Origin: Zarea fungicola
Taxonomy: Eukaryota; Ascomycota; Sordariomycetes; Hypocreales; Cordycipitaceae
Direction: 5' to 3'
Assembly (NCBI GenBank): GCA_900169235.1
Contig: FWCC01000457.1
Span: 1 to 64,000 of the forward strand
Length of the DNA stretch: 64,000 nucleotides
Shown here: piece after piece, positions 57,810 through 64,000 of the stretch
How the letters are laid out: each line of letters starts with the position of its first letter
Numbering within the stretch: position 1 is the stretch's first letter
Notes under the pieces: model-generated
What the model was told of the DNA's origin: nothing
Databases searched by the model: none
Seen by the model: only the letters and a program-made list of their open reading frames with translations
Position numbers and translations under genes: made by a program

Positions 57810-59023
57810 TGCTACTAATTGTGATGGAAGTGATTTGTAAGAAAAAGATAAGGAGAAAGAGAGAAAAGAAGAAATGCTACAATCACGTTCAAATGTAAAA
57901 AGTAAGAATGGAGTCCCGTAGAATGAAAAGAGGGGAGGGAGATGAGGGGCAAAGCTTTGAATGGAATATGACGAGGTGATGTCTCCCTTGGCTACTGGTC
58001 CATCACATCACCTGTCTAGCTAACTATTCCCTGAGCTGCTGAAATAGGAGCCAATTGCCACGTTAGCTTGGCGGGACTAGTTAGTTATAGCGAGTAATTT
58101 ATTTATTAGGTAGTTAGCTACAGACTGGGAAAAGCAAACAAGCTGCCCATTGTGGCGCGGCGGCATGGTTATCGGGTCGTGCCACTGCTTGATACACTGC
58201 CCCTCTGACAGTCCAATAAACAGTGGACAATGGAGTCGACGGTCTCCTCCAGAGAGGGCCGTGGGGTCTTGAGGATGGTGGTGAGGGCCGAATAATGGCG
58301 AATGGAGTGGAAGAGCGACATACAAGGGATCCTTGCTGCAGATTGATGTCGGCAAGCTGTGGGTTGTGGCAGAGACGAGCAAGGTTGCCTGTAACAAAGT
58401 ATTGTAGATCAGCTAAGGGTGCACGATTATAACAATTAACTATTAATAACCTAGTTGTATGCCTATCAAGCTATAGCCGTTCTAACAGCGACTCGCTCCA
58501 GGTGACTGGGGGGTAATTACATGGACAGCACGATTCAGAGGGCGAATCATTAAAGATCCAACAACCATGACGGTCATTTGAATTGATTAATGAAAGCTAT
58601 TTTAGCACCAAACCATGGGTGTGGCTTAGGTAAGGCTGTAATGCAGCCTGATAATTGTACGACTGCCGCTCTGTCCTGAAACATTAAATTATGACCTTGA
58701 GATGCTTCAGCAAAGGGTATGCGCCGCATTATGAATTCTAATTACTGCTCTATACTGACGATACGAAAACAACTGGCTTTTTTTCTTCAATTTTCTTCAA
58801 TTTGTTTTTCCATTTTTGAAGCGTTGTAGATGATTCACCAAGAGTCATGACACACGGCGTTGAACTTCGACCGTCCGACCGTCCGTCGCCCGAAACCCCG
58901 ATTCAGCCTTGGAAAGTCGTCCAGGAACCCCAATAGACTCCGACACATGCTCACGTATACATCATCAACATTTGAATAATCAATCCCTCAAGATCGTATC
59001 AACGCGCTAATTTGATACAAACC
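57810..59023. other. Divergent promoter region
   Basis: Between the start codons of the beta-flanking-type gene and the second zinc-cluster gene. No gene is supported. Confidence 0.6.
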
Positions 59024-61634
59024 ATGGCTACAGACGCAGAAAGGGAAAAGGCTGCCAGACGGCGGAGAGAAAAGGCGCAGCTGTCGTGCAACCTGTGTCG
59101 CAAGAGAAAGCAAGTCTCCATACAAACATGTGCAATTCGTTACACGGGACACTAACAGCTGTTCCTTTTTCCCTCTGTTTTCGCCACACTATAGACTGAG
59201 ATGTAATCGAATCCAACCGTGCTGGAACTGCTCCTCTCGCGGCCTAGGTTCATCATGCGCCTTTCCCGAAAACAGCAATGTGCCTGCCGCGCCGTCCGCG
59301 CCGTCCGCGCCGACTGGCGCATCCAAAGCGGCGAGCTTCCAAGACCGTATCAATCACCTGGAAAGCCTCGTCGTCCAGCTTCTCAAACAAGACCAGCCGA
59401 CCGATAATGCGCCACATCTATGCTCCAAGTGCTCCGAACCGCTCAACCAGATGGCCCAGTCCTCATCCCCGCCAGAGGTTGTTGTCACGACCACTGCTGC
59501 TACCGCTACCGTAAAATCTCCTCGCTCGGTATCTCATGTGCTCGACGTTGGCAAGCTACAGATTGATAGTGCCAGGAGTGCATACGTCAGTAGCCCGCAC
59601 TGGAGTGCCGTGCTTAATGGCCTCTCCGAGCTTAGAAGTCTCTGGCCGACGGCCGAAGACGGGGATTATGACGGCGACGAGTTCTTCCCCGGCGATCAGA
59701 CCAATAATCAGTACTACAAGGCTGAGCCCAGTGACAGTGAATCGCCCATGTCGCTACCCTCGGAAGCGCCGCCCGATCGCAGGCGCTTTCAGCTGCTCTT
59801 TGGCGGACATAGGCTAATGACGCTGGACGAGATCCTCCAAGCCTTGCCGCCACGCGCTGATGTCAATCGCCTAGTGCTGCTGTACTTCAATAATAGTATG
59901 CTACCATGTATGAAATTCTTCCCATTCTTATTTACGTCGAACCTAGTTATACTGACAGCAGTCTCTGTTGCTGCAGTTGTTCTCATCCATGCCGGTAGTT
60001 TTTTGGCGCAGGTAAGATGATTATGCCCGTTGCCCGTGCCTGCTTAAGATATCTACGCTGCATAGTTAGTTACTCACATTGCAACGAAACCACAGTACGA
60101 AAAGTTTTGGAAATCACCACATGAGACGCCCATCCTCTGGATTGCCATGCTATTCGGCATTATAAGCGTCGCCAGCCAGTCGGAAGCCGCATGGGCTCGC
60201 TTTGCACCAGGAGGGCCTCTGCCAACGACGCAACAGGCGCTGCCTCTGCCATCGCCGTTTTTGCTGCTGACGCCACCCTTTGTCAATGAGATAGCCGCGT
60301 GCCTGATCCTCGGCGAGTACACCAAAGGCGGCGCATATGCCCTTGAGGCCCTCCTTCACTACCAGTTCATTGAGGTCACTAGCTCCCCTGATCTCCACGC
60401 CGATGCTTGGCTGCTGTCCGGGGTCGTCACGCGCCTCGCATTCCGCATGGGCTACCACCGCGACCCGTCACACTTCCCCTCGCTCAGCCCTTTTGAGGGG
60501 GAAGTACGACGTCGCATCTGGGTCATCGTGCACTGCATGGACACAATGATGTCAGCCCAGATGGGACTCCCACGCCTAGTCAAGGCGTCCTCCTGGGATA
60601 CGCACCCCCCTCGGAATCTGCTCGACAGCGATTTCGACCGAGACTGCGTCGAACTGCCCGCCGAGCGACCGCACACAGAAAGCACACCAGCACTCCATCT
60701 GCTTGCCAAGCACAAAATGTTTGTTGTCATTGCCAGAATTACGGATATGAACATGTGTGTCGTCGGCCCAGACAGTCCGCCACGGTCACTGGTGCGCGAG
60801 AAGGAAATGACCAAGGCACTCTTCGACGCACATGACAGCTTGCCGGACAAGTGCAAGTTTTACAGCATGCTAGGTTGCATTGCTGAAAGTGCTGCTGATA
60901 TAATGGGTCGAATCAGCAGCAGCGCGCTGTTGCAAAAGGGCCTGATTGCGATTCACTGGCGCCGTCTCATGGCCAGCGACGCACAAGAAGAGGCGGAACA
61001 GCTGCAGCAGCACGGCACCACCGAGGCCGACAGGGCCCATATCCGACAGTCATACATCATGTGCATCCACGCGGCGCTCCGGGTGCTCAACGTGCAGTCC
61101 ATTGTCGAGACCGAGTCGCGGCTCGGCGGCGCGCTCTTTCCCCTGCGTGTGCAATCGTCGTCGGTGATAAAGCATGAGTTTCTCATGAGCACCGTTGTAC
61201 TGTGCAGACACATGTACCGTGTCGCGGCGGGTTCGTTTGGCTCGCCGCTGCTACACATAGTCATGGACAGCGGCCGCGATTCTAGTGGTGGCGGTGGTGG
61301 TGGTGGTGGTGGTAGCCGCCCTTTCGCTGGGGACAATGTGCTACCGGAACCACACATCATCGATACGGCGCTGAGACACTCGCACATTCTGTGGCAGCGC
61401 AGTAGTGTCGTGTCGAACGAGGCCAGGCGCATATCATCTATTCTCGATGCTCTCTTCTCCAAACTCGGCGACGTATCGTCGTCCTCCATCAAGCCCCCCA
61501 TTGTAACTTCGTCAACTTTGCCGTTGGACGACGGAACGGATGAGGCTGACATGGTTGACCCAGGACTTGCTCTGCTGGACGAGTTTGGGCTGCTTCATCA
61601 CCTACAAGACATGAATAACTATTTCGAAATGTGA
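59024..61634 (+). CDS. Zn2Cys6 transcription factor with fungal middle homology domain
   Basis: Nuclear zinc-cluster regulator. Four exons, 59024-59109, 59195-59895, 59977-60011 (35 nt) and 60096-61634, give 786 residues. The cluster spans residues 22-50 with spacing C-X2-C-X6-C-X5-C-X2-C-X8-C, preceded by a basic stretch (ARRRREKAQLS). The first intron falls inside it and uses a GC donor (GCAAGT): only the GC-AG splice joins CRKRK to LRC in frame, while the nearby GT donor leads to a stop. A short coiled coil (RINHLESLVVQLLKQ) follows, then an acidic linker and a fungal-specific transcription-factor domain from about residue 250, with FRMGYHRDPSHFP and RRRIWVIVHCMDTMMSAQMG as markers. A poly-Gly run encoded by GGT repeats lies at about 61286-61313. 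Targets cannot be told; the neighbouring amidase is one possibility only by proximity. Confidence 0.92.
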
Positions 61635-62277
61635 ACCGATGCCGTCCACTCTCTTACTTCTCTTCTCTCTTCTCCTCTCCCTCAACACAGCTCTTTTAAT
61701 GGGCGCTCATGCCATGATACCCCCCTTACGTGTAAAATATTATATAATACATAAATACATAAATATATAGTTAAATATATACACACACACATATATATGT
61801 ATGTGTATGTGTGCGTGTATATTCAGCTTGTATTGGTTTGTTCACTAACAGTTCTATATCGTGTACTTGCCCATCTGCATAGGCCAAAATGTCCTTGTAC
61901 CAAAGAAGGCTACTTTGACAAACAAAAAAAACAGTGAAAGAAACAATTCCTGGCCGTTATTCGTATGCTTCGGCCGTAACTTCATAAAAGAAACAGATGT
62001 CTCAACACTACCGAGTTATAAGTAACGCAGTGTGGTAATAATAGCAAAAAAGCAAAAAAAAAAAACACAAGAATACAGTACTAAAGCACCGGGATACTCC
62101 AATTAAAAAAGAATGTCAAAATTCCAGTCGCTTACGTGATGGTTGGCACATAAGAAAAGAGGGAGAAAAGACGTGATCTCTTGTCGATCTGTCATGATCA
62201 CGGCTCAAGGGTTTGATGCGGTTTGTGGGTAGTTGTGCAATGCGTCTGCGGTAGCTTAAAGCAATAAAAATTCATCG
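61635..62277. other. Convergent 3' region with A/T-rich microsatellite
   Basis: Between the stop codons of the zinc-cluster gene and WC-2. A TA/CA/TG microsatellite occupies about 61739-61823, and A/T-rich sequence follows. No gene seen. Confidence 0.6.
61739..61823. repeat. Compound TA/CA/TG microsatellite
   Basis: Runs of atacata, tatatacacacac, atatatgtatgtg and gtgtgcgtgt units one after another, just past the stop codon of the zinc-cluster gene, so probably in or near its 3' UTR. Confidence 0.85.
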
Positions 62278-63875
62278 TTAGCTGCCAGTGGCAAAGTCCG
62301 CCGGCGGTATTTGCTGAGGGCCAGTCGAAAGTTTGCTACGCTTCTTCTCCTTCTTGGCCCATCGTAAACCACAAGCGTTGCACAGCGTCTTGGGACCGCT
62401 TGGTCCCTTTCGCCATTCGGGGGAGTCGAGGGTGCCTAGAGATGCGATTTTTTTTTTAAATTAGTGCCGGCAGAAAGGTGTATGAATGGGATTTGTATAC
62501 GGTGTAACCTACCGCAGTCTGTGCAAACATATTCCTCCGATACCTTGATCTTCTTCTTTTTGTCTCCAAGACGACCATCCCGATCCTTCGGTATGGCAAT
62601 CCCAGCATCACCCTTGATCAATGCGGGACTTGTATTACCAGTTGTGATGCCACGACTGCGCTCGCCTTCTATGTATCGTAGGCCGGTTAACATCTCTATC
62701 GTTTCGGCATGAGAAGCACCTTCATATCGTGCCATTTTATCACGTAGCGAATCCCGATAGGCTCCTGCGTTGGAGCCTTCCAAATTTTCCCTTGTGAGCG
62801 CGCCGTTGAACAGGGAGTTATCTGCCGTGCCCGTCATTGCAGTGTCGCCAGGATCTGCACCGTGACGCGGCGTCGAGGAAGCACCAGTGAACTCGGTTGG
62901 AGTTATACTGGAACCCGTGACGAAAGACTGGCTCATAGTTTGTGACATTTGTTGACGAGTCTCATCAGCATCCAGTTGTTCTTCGCGCCGCAGCTCGGCG
63001 ATTCGGCGCTTGAGTCGTTCGTTTTCGATTTTGTGCTCGAGGAAAGAGTCAAGCAGAGCGGCGTTTCGGGTCGGGTATGGTCGTGCAACCAAAAAGACGG
63101 CCTGGCAAAACGGTGACTGGTTGCTGGGGTTGGGCGCAAACTTGGCTGCGGCAATGTGGGCATGACCCAGAGCTTCGAAAATAGCGTAGATACCATCCTT
63201 TTTCTTCAGCCGATAGAATATTCGCAGCGGGTTGCCAGAGGCAATCGATTCGTTCAGCTCGGAAACAAAGACGCCCTGGTCATCGGGGTGAATGAGATCC
63301 TTGAGAAAGACGTCGCGCAGGTCGTCAGCTGTATAACCTGCAACTTCGGCAACACTGCGAGAGACAAACTTGAGTCTGCCATTCGCATCGAGAATCTGCA
63401 GCCAATCTCGCATCTCCTCGACAACTTTGGCGGGCCAATTTCGACGTTTTGTAAATTCGTTGACTGTGCTTGCGCCGGCAGCAGTGATTTGCATGGGCTG
63501 AGGGGGACCGCCGACGGGTGGCGGCCCTCCTCCGGGAACGTTGGAGGCGGCGGCTGCGGCACCGAGATCAAGGGCGCTCGGGTCAGCAATGGTCATCATG
63601 GCGTCGAGGGCAAAATCAGGGTTGAAGGCGTCGGCAACGGATCCCTCTGCAGAGCCAAAGCCCATGGCGAGATCCGAGGTGAACTCGTTGAACATTTGTG
63701 CATCGGCGAAGCGCAAGGCATCGTCATCTCCGAAGCCGGCGTTGTCGGTACCATCGGTGGCAGCTTGGTGCATTATGGCGGGTTGCTGGGAACCGGAGGC
63801 ATCTGGAAGGAAATTCAGATTGATGTTCTGGAAGGCAGGAAAGCCGCTTTGCGGCGGCGGCTGTCCCTGGGACAT
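62278..63875 (-). CDS. wc-2: White collar 2 (PAS and GATA zinc finger)
   Basis: Partner of the blue-light receptor WC-1; together they bind light-response elements and drive light and clock genes. Two exons, 63875-62513 and 62435-62278, with a 77-nt intron, give 506 residues. The N-terminus [12 protein letters not shown] resembles the start I recall for Neurospora WC-2, which is why this ATG was chosen; the frame stays open upstream to the window edge, but only via a GTG at 63893. A PAS domain lies at about 145-265 ([30 protein letters not shown]), followed by a coiled coil ([15 protein letters not shown]). The GATA finger has spacing C-X2-C-X18-C-X2-C (Cys451, 454, 473, 476), and the intron falls right after its second cysteine. 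The tail is short and basic. No LOV-type cysteine is expected or seen. Confidence 0.96.
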
Positions 63876-64000
63876 GATGGAGGAGCTGGCCACGCCAGCA
63901 ATGGCATTTGGTGGGCTAAATTCCCCGAAACGCCAACAGGCAGCTCGTAGCTTTCGGGTGGTGGGGGGTGTTGAATTTGAGCTTGGCTGGGAGACGGCAG

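Noticed and set aside
49175..61634. A metabolite cluster formed by the monooxygenase, amidase and zinc-cluster factor
   Set aside because: ArgRS and a beta-flanking gene lie between them, and there is no backbone synthase or transporter; adjacency alone is not enough.

Overview
The window looks like nuclear DNA of a filamentous ascomycete (Pezizomycotina, most likely a hypocrealean Sordariomycete). The reasons are: many short introns (about 60-250 nt) with GT..AG ends and CTAAC/CTAAT-like branch sites; a white-collar-2 photoreceptor partner; fungal-only families (STB6-like, UPF0658 Golgi protein, two Zn2Cys6 regulators, a 'beta-flanking'-type small protein); pyrimidine-rich leaders; and no operons. 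The genus cannot be fixed from sequence alone. All gene models below were assembled by hand from reading frames, splice sites and protein-family continuity, and each model's exon lengths sum to a multiple of three.

Layout. 0.5-2.6 kb: an unassigned protein with about ten membrane segments (+). 5.7-6.4 kb: adenine phosphoribosyltransferase (+), behind a long pyrimidine-rich leader. 7.2-10.6 kb: an ER-type GH47 mannosidase of the Htm1/EDEM kind with a C-terminal PA-like domain (-). 10.6-19.8 kb: about 9 kb without a supportable gene. 19.8-21.5 kb: a putative Myb/SANT-like nuclear protein (-). 21.5-32.4 kb: a second desert of about 11 kb. 32.4-34.9 kb: a Leu3-like zinc-cluster regulator (-). 36.2-36.5 kb: a candidate 71-residue gene (+). 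37.5-38.0 kb: mitochondrial Tim10 (+). 38.8-41.5 kb: STB6-like protein (-). 42.4-43.9 kb: Rmd5/Gid2 ubiquitin ligase subunit (+). 45.0-46.4 kb: UPF0658 Golgi membrane protein (-). 49.2-50.8 kb: FMO-type flavin monooxygenase (+). 50.9-53.5 kb: arginyl-tRNA synthetase (-). 54.5-56.6 kb: amidase (+). 56.8-57.8 kb: beta-flanking-type protein (-). 59.0-61.6 kb: a second zinc-cluster regulator (+). 62.3-63.9 kb: WC-2 (-).

The right half (37-64 kb) is gene-dense, with alternating strands, so neighbours share promoters (STB6/RMD5, ArgRS/amidase, beta-flanking/zinc-cluster) or face each other at their 3' ends. The genes are mostly housekeeping (protein import, translation, purine salvage, ER quality control, catabolite degradation) mixed with regulators (WC-2 light signalling, two Zn2Cys6 factors). 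I found no convincing biosynthetic cluster, virus, CRISPR array, rRNA or tRNA gene.

The least ordinary things are gene-structure features: a 7-nt terminal exon and probable dual start sites in the arginyl-tRNA synthetase; a 17-nt internal exon in the amidase; a GC-AG intron splitting a zinc cluster; a possible 71-aa two-exon gene; and a set of short inverted repeats built on TACCTA/TAGGTA scattered through the gene-poor DNA.
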